Under the pieces are notes generated by a model, which saw only the letters and a program-made list of their open reading frames with translations, was not told the origin of the DNA and searched no databases. Shown piece after piece: positions 7,830 through 16,355 of a stretch of 26,226 nt of DNA. Position 1 is the stretch's first letter. Every line of letters begins with the position of its first letter. Origin of the DNA: CAYIHX01 sp964363305 (GTDB lineage: Bacteria > Bdellovibrionota > UBA1018). The stretch covers positions 1-26,226 of the forward strand of contig CAYIHX010000050.1 in assembly GCA_964363305.1 (NCBI GenBank), given 5' to 3'. The position numbers and the translations under genes were made by a program.

Positions 7830-8209
7830 TTTCAAACACCCAGCTGAACAAGAAACTTCAAGACCTCGAGGATGCGATTTTTAGTTTTGAAACCCTTTTG
7901 GCAAAAGATATTTCATTTTTGGATTTGGTTCTGCAAGACGGAGTCAGGAAGGGGATGGCCCAGAGTTTCGAGTACTGTTCAGAACTGCTGTGGAAAGCCG
8001 GAAAGGCGTACCTCGAGTCCGTGCATGGCGTACAGGCGGCCAGCCCCAAAGAAGTTTTTCGCTCTCTCCTTTCTTCCGGTGTTATTTCTCCAGAGGAGTG
8101 TGAGCAGTGCCTAGAGATGGTGGACGAGCGGAATGAGCTTTCCCACATTTACAGCAAGAAACACTTCGAGAAGCTCGTGCAAGGCGCTACTTCGCTCCTA
8201 GGCGCTTGA
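7826..8209 (+). CDS. HEPN-domain toxin of HEPN/MNT pair (HI0074-like)
   Basis: This 127-residue, mostly helical protein has the HEPN motif in the RNELSHIY segment: Arg102, four residues, His107, then Tyr109. This Rx4HxY form is typical of HEPN toxins inactivated by MNT, where Arg and His form the RNase site and Tyr is AMPylated. The ATG at 7826 overlaps the MNT stop codon. A longer frame with TTG at 7811 exists but lies within MNT coding sequence and is less likely. The family was first described as a nucleotidyltransferase substrate-binding protein (HI0074). Its 3' end overlaps the convergent gene by 23 bases. Confidence 0.85.
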   Translation: MISNTQLNKKLQDLEDAIFSFETLLAKDISFLDLVLQDGVRKGMAQSFEYCSELLWKAGKAYLESVHGVQAASPKEVFRSLLSSGVISPEECEQCLEMVDERNELSHIYSKKHFEKLVQGATSLLGA

Positions 8210-8588
8210 TCTTCCCATCCTCGAGATCACGCAAGAGCTTGTCCCAGCGATCACGGTGAATTTGGTAACGAGTGAGCACAGTTTGGGCTTTGAATTTCGA
8301 AGCTGAAGTTGGCTTTGGATGCGCTAGGAGTTGTGCCGCCATGGAGTCGAGTTGCTTGCGCTTCTCGATGGGGGGGCGCCGCTCCACTCCGGCGACGTAC
8401 TGCGCATAGAGATTGTTCGTTTGTTCGATGAGGGGCTCAATCAACCGGAGGATCTGATCGATTCCGGCTGAGTCGCCCGAGGTTGTGATCGGAGCTGCCG
8501 TGCCCGCCTTTTCGGGTCCGGTTTTCGGACTATCCGATTCGTCTTCACGTTCCCGATATCGCCGCCATGCGTCGTCGTTCTTCGCCAT
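8187..8588 (-). CDS. Conserved small protein of unknown function
   Basis: This 133-residue soluble protein has a polar, low-complexity N-terminal third and an ordered helical part from about residue 42: IDQILRLIEPLIEQTNNLYA, then GVERRPPIEKRKQLD, then RYQIHRDRWDKLLRDLEDG. The GVExRPP turn and the RY...WDKLLRDLEDG ending recall small conserved proteins of myxobacteria and relatives, from memory only. No catalytic motif is visible. The ATG at 8588 is 6 bases after a -10 box, so the mRNA may be leaderless. It is divergent from radA with 25 bases between starts. Confidence 0.65.
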   Translation of the reverse strand: MAKNDDAWRRYREREDESDSPKTGPEKAGTAAPITTSGDSAGIDQILRLIEPLIEQTNNLYAQYVAGVERRPPIEKRKQLDSMAAQLLAHPKPTSASKFKAQTVLTRYQIHRDRWDKLLRDLEDGKIKRLGAK

Positions 8589-8594
8589 AGATTC

Positions 8595-8624
8595 ATGCTA
8601 AGGGTCGAGAGCGATGAAGATCAA
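8595..8624 (-). promoter_or_regulatory. Putative leaderless promoter for the gene starting at 8588
   Basis: On the minus strand TTGATC (8624-8619) and TAGCAT (8600-8595) are spaced by 18 bases, and the ATG begins 6 bases after the -10 box. The -35 box would lie within the first codons of radA. Confidence 0.4.
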
Positions 8625-10098
8625 GACCCAGTACGTTTGTCAGAGTTGTGGTTATGCGAGCGCGAAATGGTTGGGGCGGTGCTCCGGCTGTGGTGGCTGG
8701 AATTCCTTTGTCGAGGAGAAGCCCATGGCGGCGGCGGCCGCCCAGGTGAATTCACTCAGCGCTTTGCGGGATGAGTTTCGCTCGGAGGCCACCCAGTTTG
8801 TTGATCTCGAACTGGACGAGGACGCCGAGGCTTCTCATGAGCAGAAGACCCAGCGGCTCCGCACCGGCATGTTGGAGCTGGATCGGGTGTTGGGCGGCGG
8901 ACTCGTTCGCGATAGTTTTGTGTTGCTCGGTGGAGACCCCGGCATCGGCAAGAGCACGCTCCTGATGCAGATGGCGCATGGAGTGATCGGCGCTCAGCCG
9001 GCGCTCAAGGTTTTTTACGTAAGCGGTGAAGAGTCGATCGATCAAATTCGATCGCGCGCGCGCAGGCTCGGCGTGTCGGCTCCGGGAAGAATTTTTCTCG
9101 GTGCGGAAACGCAGATCGAGAAGGTGTTTGCATCGGTAAAAGAATTGAAGCCCGACGTTCTGGTCATCGATAGCCTTCAAACATTTTCGAGCGGATTTCT
9201 CGATTCTCCACCTGGCAGCGTGAGCCAGGTCCGTGAGGTCGCCGCGCGTTTGATGGCGTTGGCGAAATCTGCCGGAGTGGCGGTCTGGTTGGTCGGCCAC
9301 GTGACGAAGGAAGGCAGCATCGCGGGCCCCAAGGTGGTCGAGCATATGGTCGATACCGTGTTGTATTTCGAGGGCGAGGGAGGCCATACTTATCGGTTGC
9401 TTCGCACGGTGAAGAACCGATTCGGAAGCACCCGTGAGCTCGGTGTTTTCGAAATGGACGGCGAGGGCTTGAGAGAAGTCAGCAATCCGAGCGAACTCTT
9501 CCTCAGCGATCGAAAAGAGGGAGTCGCTGGAGTGGCGATCGCGGCATCGCTCGAGGGGTCGCGGCCATTGTTGGTCGAACTCCAGGCTCTCGTGGCACCG
9601 AGTGGTCTGTCGATGCCGCGGAGAACGGCTGTGGGGATGGATTCAGCGCGTATTGCGCTGATCGCCGCCATTCTTGATCGGCATGTGAAGGTGCGTCTCA
9701 ACGATCAGGATCTTTTCTTTAATGTGGCCGGCGGGCTGCGGCTTAACGAGCCTGCCTGTGATCTGGCCGCGGCCGCGGCGATCTGGTCGAGCAAGAACGA
9801 GCACGCGTTTCCGTCGGATTGGGTGTGGGTCGGAGAGTTAGGCCTGACGGGCGAGGTCCGACGCGTTCCCAATTTAGATATCCGTCTTCAAGAGGCCGCC
9901 AAGCTGGGTTTCAAGAAGGCCGTGGTGCCTCGAAGCTCGGCGGAGAAGATCAAAGTGGAGGGTTTAAAGCTGCTCCCCATTGATCGCGTCTCTGAGATCA
10001 CTCGGCTCGTCGAGGGGAGTGGAGCGTCGCTTTCGAGACGCCCAATCGCCAGCGAGATAAGGTCTCCTCGCGCTGTTTCTCCGTCAGGCCAGGCGTAA
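8614..10098 (+). CDS. radA: DNA repair protein RadA
   Basis: This 494-residue protein has all RadA hallmarks. An N-terminal C4 zinc finger (Cys9, Cys12, Cys23, Cys26) is followed by a RecA-like core with Walker A GGDPGIGKST at 106-115 and Walker B VLVIDS near 182-187, then the RadA signature KNRFGS at 267-272. The C-terminal half is the Lon-like domain ending in the VGELGLTGEVRRV segment. RadA is a hexameric helicase that drives branch migration during recombinational repair. About 30 residues after the usual end form an extra tail (SLSRRPIASEIRSPRAVSPS). That tail overlaps the 3' end of convergent glpK by 101 bases. The ATG at 8614 follows GAGAG. Confidence 0.97.
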   Translation: MKIKTQYVCQSCGYASAKWLGRCSGCGGWNSFVEEKPMAAAAAQVNSLSALRDEFRSEATQFVDLELDEDAEASHEQKTQRLRTGMLELDRVLGGGLVRDSFVLLGGDPGIGKSTLLMQMAHGVIGAQPALKVFYVSGEESIDQIRSRARRLGVSAPGRIFLGAETQIEKVFASVKELKPDVLVIDSLQTFSSGFLDSPPGSVSQVREVAARLMALAKSAGVAVWLVGHVTKEGSIAGPKVVEHMVDTVLYFEGEGGHTYRLLRTVKNRFGSTRELGVFEMDGEGLREVSNPSELFLSDRKEGVAGVAIAASLEGSRPLLVELQALVAPSGLSMPRRTAVGMDSARIALIAAILDRHVKVRLNDQDLFFNVAGGLRLNEPACDLAAAAAIWSSKNEHAFPSDWVWVGELGLTGEVRRVPNLDIRLQEAAKLGFKKAVVPRSSAEKIKVEGLKLLPIDRVSEITRLVEGSGASLSRRPIASEIRSPRAVSPSGQA

Positions 10099-11491
10099 AT
10101 TCGCGATCTTTTTTCCAGGTTTTTTCGATCTCTTCGATGTCGGACCAGATCCCGACTCCCAGTCCCGCCGCGAAGATGGCGCCGAGCGACGTGGTTTCAA
10201 GGTACTGGGGGCGGCGCAACGGCACATTCAAGACGTCGGCTTGAAACTGCATGAGCAAGTTGTTCGCGGAAGCCCCTCCATCGACGTTCAGTCTCTCGAG
10301 CGGCCTGCCAAGATCTTTCTGCATGGCGGTGAGGATGTCCGCATTTTGGAAAGCGATTCCTTCTAATACTGCGCGCGCGAGATGGGCTTTTGTCGTGCCG
10401 CGGGTCAGCCCGGTGAAGAGGCCAGTTGCGTTGGGATCCCAATGCGGAGCACCGAGGCCCGTGAGGGCCGGGACGAAGACGACGCCATCGCAATCGGGCA
10501 CGCTTGCCGCGAGAGCCTCAACTTCAACTGAATCTTTGATGAGCCCTAAGCCATCTCTGAGCCACTGAACGGCGGCGCCGGCGATGAAGGCGCTCCCCTC
10601 GAGGGCATAGGTGAACTGGTCTCCCCTGGCCCATGCGATGGTGGTGAGCAGGCGATGGCGGCTCATGGCCGGGCGATCGCCGGTATTGAGGAGCATGAAG
10701 GCTCCGGTGCCGAAGGTACACTTCGCCATGCCTTCGCGGATGCAGGCTTGGCCCAGCAGAGCGGATTGCTGATCTCCGAGAATGCCGGTGATCGGTACGC
10801 CATCGGGCAGGCCGGGAAACCCGCGAGTGACTCCGAAGACGCCCATGGATGGTCGGACCTCTGGCCAGATATCTGTTGGGACGCCGAGGGCATTGCTCAG
10901 GTCATTGTCCCAGTGGTGTTTGGTGAGGTGGTAGCAGAGGGTTCTCGAAGCATTGCTGGGCTCGGTGGCGTGCACGCCACCGGTGAGCTTGGCGAGCACG
11001 AAACTATCAACAGTGCCGGCTGCAAGGCGACCCGCTTTGTGGGCGTTTTTGATCTCGGGCCAATTTTTGAAGGCCCAGGCCGCCTTGGTTCCCGAAAAAT
11101 AGGGATCGAGGAGGAGTCCGGTGCTTTCTTGGAAAAAGCGCTCCAGGCTCTTAGCCTTGAGCTGGTCGCACAGCTCGGTTGTTCTGCGATCTTGCCAGAC
11201 GATGGCGTGCGCCAATGGTTCCACCGTTTGCTTGTCCCAAAGGCAGAGGGTCTCTCGTTGATTCGTGATGCCGATGGCCGATATTTTTTTCGGATCAATA
11301 TTGCGGATGACTTCACCGACGGTGTGCACGACCGTCGCCCAGATATCATTGAGGTCGTGCTCAACCCAGCCTGGCTTGGGGAAGTGCTGTGGGAAGTCTC
11401 TTGAAGCCTCCGCGACCACCTCGAGTTCGTGATTCATGAGAAGCGCAGTGCTTCCGGTGGTTCCCTGATCGATTGCGAGTAGATAGTTCAT
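9998..11491 (-). CDS. glpK: Glycerol kinase
   Basis: Counted from ATG 11491, this 497-residue FGGY-family kinase begins MNYLLAIDQGTTGST, the standard N-terminal ATP-phosphate loop of GlpK. Other matches are NQRETLCLWD, AIVWQDRRT, TDPSN-like EPSNASRTL, FGTGAFMLLNTG and GLGAPHWDPNATG with the following FTGLTRGT. It phosphorylates glycerol to glycerol-3-phosphate for lipid synthesis or catabolism. No glpF or glpD lies nearby. A TTG three codons upstream (11500) is an alternative start; neither has a clear ribosome-binding site. The 3' end overlaps radA tail-to-tail by 101 bases, giving both proteins unusual C-terminal tails. Confidence 0.96.
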   Translation of the reverse strand: MNYLLAIDQGTTGSTALLMNHELEVVAEASRDFPQHFPKPGWVEHDLNDIWATVVHTVGEVIRNIDPKKISAIGITNQRETLCLWDKQTVEPLAHAIVWQDRRTTELCDQLKAKSLERFFQESTGLLLDPYFSGTKAAWAFKNWPEIKNAHKAGRLAAGTVDSFVLAKLTGGVHATEPSNASRTLCYHLTKHHWDNDLSNALGVPTDIWPEVRPSMGVFGVTRGFPGLPDGVPITGILGDQQSALLGQACIREGMAKCTFGTGAFMLLNTGDRPAMSRHRLLTTIAWARGDQFTYALEGSAFIAGAAVQWLRDGLGLIKDSVEVEALAASVPDCDGVVFVPALTGLGAPHWDPNATGLFTGLTRGTTKAHLARAVLEGIAFQNADILTAMQKDLGRPLERLNVDGGASANNLLMQFQADVLNVPLRRPQYLETTSLGAIFAAGLGVGIWSDIEEIEKTWKKDREFTPGLTEKQREETLSRWRLGVSKATLHSPRRAE

Positions 11492-11542
11492 ACCTGTCAA
11501 AAGGTTTAACCTAGGAGCTTAAAAATCCGAAGAGCCATCGAG

Positions 11543-12730
11543 ATGCTCTCGAGTCGGGTTTCGCTTAGATTATTGGTTGGGGCGGTGATCGCCGTTTTGT
11601 TGAGTGCTTTAGTGATGGCGCTTTGGCGCAGTGCAGTCGCTCGGAATGACGCAACTGGGTCTTTGAAGTGGGCGCGCCAGATTGCGGCTCAAGCCGAAGG
11701 CATGGCATTCTCGGCCCGGGCGCGCGGTGACGCTGACCCTATTGGCCAAGCTGTTGCGGCCCTCTCTCAAGGGGGCGAACCTCGAGCTATGCGAGTCTGG
11801 AAGGTGACGGGCCTTTCTTCATCTGAGCGCGAGTCGTTTAGTCTCCATCAGGGCGAGGGCGTGTTTGAGTATGTCAAATTACTTACGCTCGAAAATGGAA
11901 CGGGTGTGCGAGTTAGAATTCAGGTGGAACGTCGTGGCATTTTTGGCCTTCCAGCCGGTGGCGCGAGCGACTTAGCGACCTTTATCCTTTTTGGATTGTT
12001 TTGGATCCCTGCACATACCTTGCTGGGCCGGCTGCGCAGCTTTCAGGGAAGTTGGACGGACCGGGCTTCCCGGGAGACGTCGGACCCTGAGGGATATGAG
12101 GGCTTAGTGGAAGATTACCTTCTCCCGGCCGGAGAAGAGCTCGCTCGGCTCGAGAGGTTGCGCACGACGGAAGATGAAATGCGCGACGCGCTAGTGAGAA
12201 CCGGAGGCAGCGTTCGAGATCTGCTGCGTTCGACGAAGGCGCTGCTCGCGGGTTCCTCTCGGTCGAAGTCAGCTGTTTCTCTCATCAACAGTCGAATTCA
12301 TGCGGATCTTCGAGAGCTGAGCGACAGTCGGCGAGCCGCAGTGGAGCTTTCACGCTCGGCGATCGATACCGAGCTCGCATCACTTCATACGCTGGTGGAG
12401 GGTACGCGACGGGAAACTCGGGACCCTGCTCAGGTGCTTGCTTTGTCGGCCCAGGTTCACGAGGCGGCCCTCAGGGTTCGTGCCCTGAACGAAAAAGTAC
12501 AGCGTGCGCTCTCCCGCATCGAGGTGGAGATGGAACCTTTCGCTACGGATTCGGACCTCGCGCTCGTAGCTCTCTCTGACGCACTGGAGGGAGCCTCGCG
12601 ATTGGACGAGCAGATTCGATCGACTGCGGAGTCTCTTGTGCGGCAGGCGAGAATTCTCAAAAAGTTCGAATCTGACCTCAATGAGAAGGGCGGCGAGAAG
12701 CGCGTGCCTTCTAGGGCGCTCGCCGGCTGA
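11543..12730 (+). CDS. Two-helix membrane protein with long cytoplasmic coiled coil
   Basis: This 395-residue protein has membrane helices at about residues 8-28 and 143-162, enclosing a periplasmic domain of about 110 residues. This is the topology of sensor or chemoreceptor proteins. The cytoplasmic part from about residue 190 is almost wholly charged heptad-like helix. It lacks the conserved hairpin tip of methyl-accepting chemotaxis proteins and shows no HAMP, kinase or GGDEF motif. It could be a scaffold or a degenerate receptor-like protein; no family is recognised. It overlaps the convergent arginase-family gene by 20 bases. Confidence 0.7.
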   Translation: MLSSRVSLRLLVGAVIAVLLSALVMALWRSAVARNDATGSLKWARQIAAQAEGMAFSARARGDADPIGQAVAALSQGGEPRAMRVWKVTGLSSSERESFSLHQGEGVFEYVKLLTLENGTGVRVRIQVERRGIFGLPAGGASDLATFILFGLFWIPAHTLLGRLRSFQGSWTDRASRETSDPEGYEGLVEDYLLPAGEELARLERLRTTEDEMRDALVRTGGSVRDLLRSTKALLAGSSRSKSAVSLINSRIHADLRELSDSRRAAVELSRSAIDTELASLHTLVEGTRRETRDPAQVLALSAQVHEAALRVRALNEKVQRALSRIEVEMEPFATDSDLALVALSDALEGASRLDEQIRSTAESLVRQARILKKFESDLNEKGGEKRVPSRALAG

Positions 12731-13580
12731 GTCGGGCTTCCAAAAAATGATAGGCAGCATGAGCGGCGAGCCGAGCCGTCCGGCTTTGGATATCGTGTTC
12801 CGGGTTTAACTCAAAAATTCCCAGTGACGCCACCTGCGGCACTGTGCCTGCGAATTCAAGCATCTCTAGAATTTCGCTCGGGGTGAAGCCTTCGGCTTGC
12901 GGAGCAGAAACTCCCGGGGCGTGCGCTTCCGCTACCGCATCCAGATCAAAGCTGATCACGATGACGTCGCAGCGAGCGGCGAGTTTTTTGAGGGCTTTTT
13001 TGAAAGCGGGGACTGCCAAACCATTGCGGAGCTGCGCCATCGTGTGAATGGCGATGCCCTTGTCTTTCGCATATTTCCATAGAGAAGGTGAATTGCACTG
13101 CGTCTGAATTCCAAACTCGATCAGATGGCGGCCTTGGAGGATTCGGGCCTCGAGTGCGAGAAAAAAGGGTGAACCGCTCGTAATGAGGTGGCCGTCGATC
13201 GGAGGTCGAAGGTCAAGATGGGCATCAATATTGATACAGCCGAGTGTCTTTTGGTCTGAAGCAAGCGCTTCGGAGATACCGAGGAGGTGCGAGAAACCAT
13301 GATCGTGTCCGCCGCCGATGACAACTGAAGTTCCCGTCTGGGCGTGAGTTTCTCGGATGGCGTCTGCAGCTAGACGATGATGGGCGGTAATATCTGAGGT
13401 AAGGGGCGCGATTTGACGCTCGGAAACTAAATGGGCGCGAAAATCCCATCGAGGTTTCATCGAAAAGAGGGCGCGCCGGAATGCCAGAGGGCCTCCGGCC
13501 GCGCCGAGGCGTCCGCCGACGTTCATGACGCCCATATCATCCGGGATCTCAATTAAGCCCCAATTGCTTCGTGCTTCCAT
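12711..13580 (-). CDS. Arginase/agmatinase/formiminoglutamase (ureohydrolase) family enzyme
   Basis: This 289-residue protein has the binuclear manganese site of ureohydrolases: His92 in GGGHDH, the NIDAHLD motif with Asp119, His121 and Asp123, and Asp212 and Asp214 in SFDLDAV. Close relatives hydrolyse arginine, agmatine or formiminoglutamate. The GGGHDHGFSH and GSPFF features fit formiminoglutamase (HutG-like) somewhat better, but no histidine-utilisation genes are nearby, so the substrate is left open. The frame stays open upstream to 13799, but that part is antisense to the GYF_2 gene; ATG 13580 before MEARSNWGLIEIPDDMG is the natural start. It is divergent from the GYF_2 gene with 24 bases between. 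Confidence 0.88.
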   Translation of the reverse strand: MEARSNWGLIEIPDDMGVMNVGGRLGAAGGPLAFRRALFSMKPRWDFRAHLVSERQIAPLTSDITAHHRLAADAIRETHAQTGTSVVIGGGHDHGFSHLLGISEALASDQKTLGCINIDAHLDLRPPIDGHLITSGSPFFLALEARILQGRHLIEFGIQTQCNSPSLWKYAKDKGIAIHTMAQLRNGLAVPAFKKALKKLAARCDVIVISFDLDAVAEAHAPGVSAPQAEGFTPSEILEMLEFAGTVPQVASLGIFELNPEHDIQSRTARLAAHAAYHFLEARLSRRAP

Positions 13581-13604
13581 TTCACTTAAACTAAGAACGC
13601 AAAA

Positions 13605-15140
13605 ATGGACGGCTTTAAAGAAAAAAAGTGGTTTGTCTACATGACCGACCACCATGAAGGGCCCTTCTCGCTTGAGGAGATCCAGGCCAAGATGAACGCC
13701 GGCTTGGTGGCAGCGAGTCAGTACGCTTGGTGTGAAGGTATGTCTGATTGGAAGCCTATTCCCGAAATCGAGGCTTTTCAGTCTGTCAAAGAGCCTCAAG
13801 CCACTTCTTTACGTCTGGTATCGCCAGCTTTGGCTGAGATCGTTCCGGAGCCACAGGCGGAGCCGGAGGTAATGAGCTCGGCGGAAGTGGTCACGATCTC
13901 GGCAGCACCTCGGGAGGAATCGGAGTTCACGAGCGAGATCCAGGCACCACATGCGGAGGAAGACGCCGGACCTCGGCCGAGAAGACTGCAGAAGACGGTT
14001 CGGGCCGTGTTGGTTCTCGGTTTCCCAGTAATGTTGGTCGTGTTGGGGTGGCTGGGGTACCTGGACGGTGTTCTCAGGCACCCCTCGGTCGTCGGCATTT
14101 CTCGGATAGCCGGGGATGTGATTCGCCCTGTGTTGCTCCAGCTCAGCGGAAAGATGCCCTTTCTCTCCAGTTGGTTCGCGCCGATTCCTCGGCTCGATGA
14201 AATTTTGCCCGGCGAGATGGACGAACTCGTCGATGCCGCGCGAAGCCCTCGAGATGGCGAGCCGCCACGGGTAGGCTTAGCCGTCATCCAAACGGACCTG
14301 TTGCAGCCTGCTTTTGTGGCCGCGACCTCGCTTCCGGACGGAACGGCCTTTGACGTTGAAGTGGAGGGGGTTGCGGATACGTTGCTGAACCATACGGGGT
14401 TTACCGCGCGCTCGAAAATTGTCGTATCGCGGAGAATTGGGCGTTCCGATCCGATCCGCACTCCGGACGGGCGCCCTGTGCCGCGGGGTGCTTATCTGGT
14501 TAGAATATTTGAGTCAGCGCAGCAACCGGCTGAAACCGCTGCAGTTTTGGCTGCTCTACCCGCTGGGACTGGCGTGCCGGGGAAGAAGCTATTTCTGAAG
14601 AAGTCCTATTTCCTCGGTGGGGCTCGGGACGACACGTATATCGAGAGGTTGAAAGAGTATCATGTACGTTTGGCCGAGAAGGCCAAGACGGAGCTGGCTG
14701 AGCTGCGGCAATTTCTAACCAGTATTGAAAGCCAGTTGACCCTCTCGGTGCAAGAGTTTGGTCGACTGAGGAGCGCTAAGGGACGAAAGCAGACCCAGGC
14801 GGCGGCGAGGGCGTGGGGGGTATTTCACTCGAAGTGGTCTGAATTTGATGCCCAGATGAATGGGGCGTTTCAGCAGTGGACTCCCGAGAAACTCCAGACC
14901 GATTTTTTTTACTCCATGCTCTACGAGCGTGTGGGCCGAGCGGCGCGGGCAGTGACCGCCGTGCACGGTCTGTATCATGCGTTCACTACGGGCGCGGCCG
15001 CCCCGGAGACGTTCGATGCCGACGTCGCTCAGGCTTTGAAACAAGCGAAAGAATTGATCGAGGAAACGAATCTCAAAATACAGCAGGCCGAGGCAATGCC
15101 CCCTTCGCCTTCAGGGATGCCCAGCAAGGATGGAATATGA
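13605..15140 (+). CDS. GYF_2-domain membrane protein
   Basis: This 511-residue protein has an N-terminal GYF_2 domain (about residues 8-58: WFVYMTDHHEGPFSLEEIQA through AWCEGMSDWKPI), a peptide-binding fold often seen in bacterial envelope or signalling proteins. An acidic Pro/Glu-rich linker follows, then a single membrane helix at about 132-152 and a long extracytoplasmic region whose last part is helical (AKTELAELRQFLTSIESQL and onward). No enzyme motif is seen. Its stop overlaps the ATG of the first PilZ gene (ATGA), so the two are probably translated together, linking it to c-di-GMP signalling by context only. Confidence 0.75.
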   Translation: MDGFKEKKWFVYMTDHHEGPFSLEEIQAKMNAGLVAASQYAWCEGMSDWKPIPEIEAFQSVKEPQATSLRLVSPALAEIVPEPQAEPEVMSSAEVVTISAAPREESEFTSEIQAPHAEEDAGPRPRRLQKTVRAVLVLGFPVMLVVLGWLGYLDGVLRHPSVVGISRIAGDVIRPVLLQLSGKMPFLSSWFAPIPRLDEILPGEMDELVDAARSPRDGEPPRVGLAVIQTDLLQPAFVAATSLPDGTAFDVEVEGVADTLLNHTGFTARSKIVVSRRIGRSDPIRTPDGRPVPRGAYLVRIFESAQQPAETAAVLAALPAGTGVPGKKLFLKKSYFLGGARDDTYIERLKEYHVRLAEKAKTELAELRQFLTSIESQLTLSVQEFGRLRSAKGRKQTQAAARAWGVFHSKWSEFDAQMNGAFQQWTPEKLQTDFFYSMLYERVGRAARAVTAVHGLYHAFTTGAAAPETFDADVAQALKQAKELIEETNLKIQQAEAMPPSPSGMPSKDGI

Positions 15141-15559
15141 AAAAACGTGAAGCAAAAGAGAGTACTCCAGAGCGGCGACAAGCTCGTCGAAGGCCGATCG
15201 TCGATTCTTTTGGGATGTTTGTCGTCGTGCCCTCGAAAGGGGTGCATCGGCTGCCCGTTCATGACGTGAGTGAGATCGGAATCGGCTTTGATCTCGATAT
15301 CGATGGTGAGCAGGCCTCTGACTTTCCGGCGCAGAGAGGCCAAAAAATTGACATCCAGCTCTATCTCAATCAGAGCCTCTATCTCCCGCTCAAAGTGAGC
15401 GTGGCACGCGTAGAGTCGCAGGAGGCGGGCTGCCGAAGGATTGGCGCGCAATTCGAGAAGGCGTCGGAGGCCAATGGCAAGGGATATCCGGCCTATCGCG
15501 CATTTGTTGACATGATCGATGCCCTGCTCGAATTTGCTGAAGTGGTCCCGAGGGGCTAA
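15137..15559 (+). CDS. PilZ-domain protein (first of two)
   Basis: This 140-residue protein is essentially one PilZ domain. The Arg-rich entry ERRQARRRPIV supplies the RxxxR c-di-GMP contact, and HDVSEIGIGF gives the [DN]xSxxG motif about 35 residues later. It is likely a single-domain c-di-GMP receptor acting on motility, pili or envelope functions. The ATG at 15137 overlaps the GYF_2 stop. A longer frame starting at 14876 lies inside the GYF_2 gene and is not credible. The second PilZ gene follows 61 bases later on the same strand. Confidence 0.85.
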   Translation: MKKREAKESTPERRQARRRPIVDSFGMFVVVPSKGVHRLPVHDVSEIGIGFDLDIDGEQASDFPAQRGQKIDIQLYLNQSLYLPLKVSVARVESQEAGCRRIGAQFEKASEANGKGYPAYRAFVDMIDALLEFAEVVPRG

Positions 15560-15620
15560 GAAAATTCTTCCTATTTAGGAGCGCGGGGAAATTCCGAAAG
15601 GTTCTCTGGAGGGCCCATGC

Positions 15621-16091
15621 ATGGCCGACCAGAAGATTGATTTCCCAAAGGTTGTAGACTTCAGCGAAAAACGGGCTCTGAAAATGGAGGATAAGCGCCG
15701 TAAAACCGAGCGCATCTTTTTTCAGAACTTGATTGGTGTGTATTCGGTGATCAGCGACCGCTCGCTGAAGCCGATCGAGATCCTCGATCTCAGTGAAGAG
15801 GGGTGCTCGTTCCAGGTTCCCTTTGATCCCAAGACCCCCTGGCCAGCTGAAACGGTGGAAATTCCAATTCGGATGTATTTCAGCGCGGACACTTACATTC
15901 CCGTGGTTTTGCGGATTCAGAATTCGACGGCCACGATCGGTGAAGGCGGGCAGCGGTACGTGAGGTATGGCTGCAAGGTCGATCAGACCCTGCAGACGTA
16001 TCAGGTCTACCGAGAGTTCGTTCGATTCATGAAGCTCTATTCGGAGCATGCCCATCGCGACAATGGCGGCGCGAGCGTCTTTTATCTTTAG
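15621..16091 (+). CDS. PilZ-domain protein (second of two)
   Basis: This 156-residue protein has a PilZ domain with KRRKTER (RxxxR-type c-di-GMP contact) near residues 25-31 and LDLSEEGCSF ([DN]xSxxG) near residues 56-65. A strong ribosome-binding site (GGAGGG, 15608-15613) seven bases before ATG 15621 fixes the start. It is not closely similar to the preceding PilZ protein outside the motifs, so the pair is probably an old duplication or independent receptors for different targets. The short 3' end touches the convergent small gene (4-base overlap at 16088-16091). Confidence 0.85.
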   Translation: MADQKIDFPKVVDFSEKRALKMEDKRRKTERIFFQNLIGVYSVISDRSLKPIEILDLSEEGCSFQVPFDPKTPWPAETVEIPIRMYFSADTYIPVVLRIQNSTATIGEGGQRYVRYGCKVDQTLQTYQVYREFVRFMKLYSEHAHRDNGGASVFYL

Positions 16092-16306
16092 TTTGATGAG
16101 GTCGCATCTTGAGGTGCGGCCTCGGTACTAGGTAGGTCATTCGCGATCAAATCGTAGAGATGTGCTTGATCGCCTGTGGGCCTCTGAGAGGGCTCCTCGA
16201 GAATACCTGGTCGTCGATCAGCCAGGGGCGTTACCGCCAAGGCGAGGGGAATCATTGCGATACTTCCGTAGATTGCTGCGTGGCGTCCTGCCAGGTATTT
16301 CCTCAT
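16088..16306 (-). CDS. Small single-span or exported protein of unknown function
   Basis: This 72-residue protein starts MRKYLAGRHAAIYGSIAM and has one hydrophobic stretch (about residues 12-29, ending LALAVTPLA) followed by a polar tail. It may be a membrane anchor or a signal peptide with a short mature part. A fair promoter (TTGCCT, 18 bases, TATTAT) lies just upstream on the same strand, which supports it as a real gene. No family is recognised. Confidence 0.5.
   Translation of the reverse strand: MRKYLAGRHAAIYGSIAMIPLALAVTPLADRRPGILEEPSQRPTGDQAHLYDLIANDLPSTEAAPQDATSSN
16098..16123. terminator. Hairpin between convergent genes, possible terminator
   Basis: GAGGTCGCA (16098-16106) pairs with TGCGGCCTC (16115-16123) with one G-T wobble and an 8-base loop, starting 7 bases after the second PilZ stop. 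There is no T-run, so factor-independent termination is not certain. It lies within the last codons of the opposing gene. Confidence 0.35.
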
Positions 16307-16322
16307 CCTGGCTTCAGTTTAA

Positions 16323-16352
16323 ATAATAAATGTGGAATGGTCGAGAAGGCAA
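16323..16352 (-). promoter_or_regulatory. Putative promoter of the small gene starting at 16306
   Basis: On the minus strand TTGCCT (16352-16347) and TATTAT (16328-16323) are separated by 18 bases. The predicted start of transcription is about 10 bases before ATG 16306, next to a CAGG that could act as a weak ribosome-binding site. Confidence 0.45.
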
Positions 16353-16355
16353 AAA

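Noticed and set aside
10655..11404. Long plus-strand frame (249 codons) opposite glpK
   Set aside because: It is the antisense of conserved glycerol kinase sequence and shows no domain or start signal of its own.
11543..12730. Methyl-accepting chemotaxis protein
   Set aside because: The topology fits, but the highly conserved signalling hairpin tip is absent, so only a membrane coiled-coil description is given.
13580..13799. N-terminal extension of the arginase-family gene
   Set aside because: The extra 73 codons are antisense to the GYF_2 domain coding sequence and precede the natural N-terminus of the enzyme.
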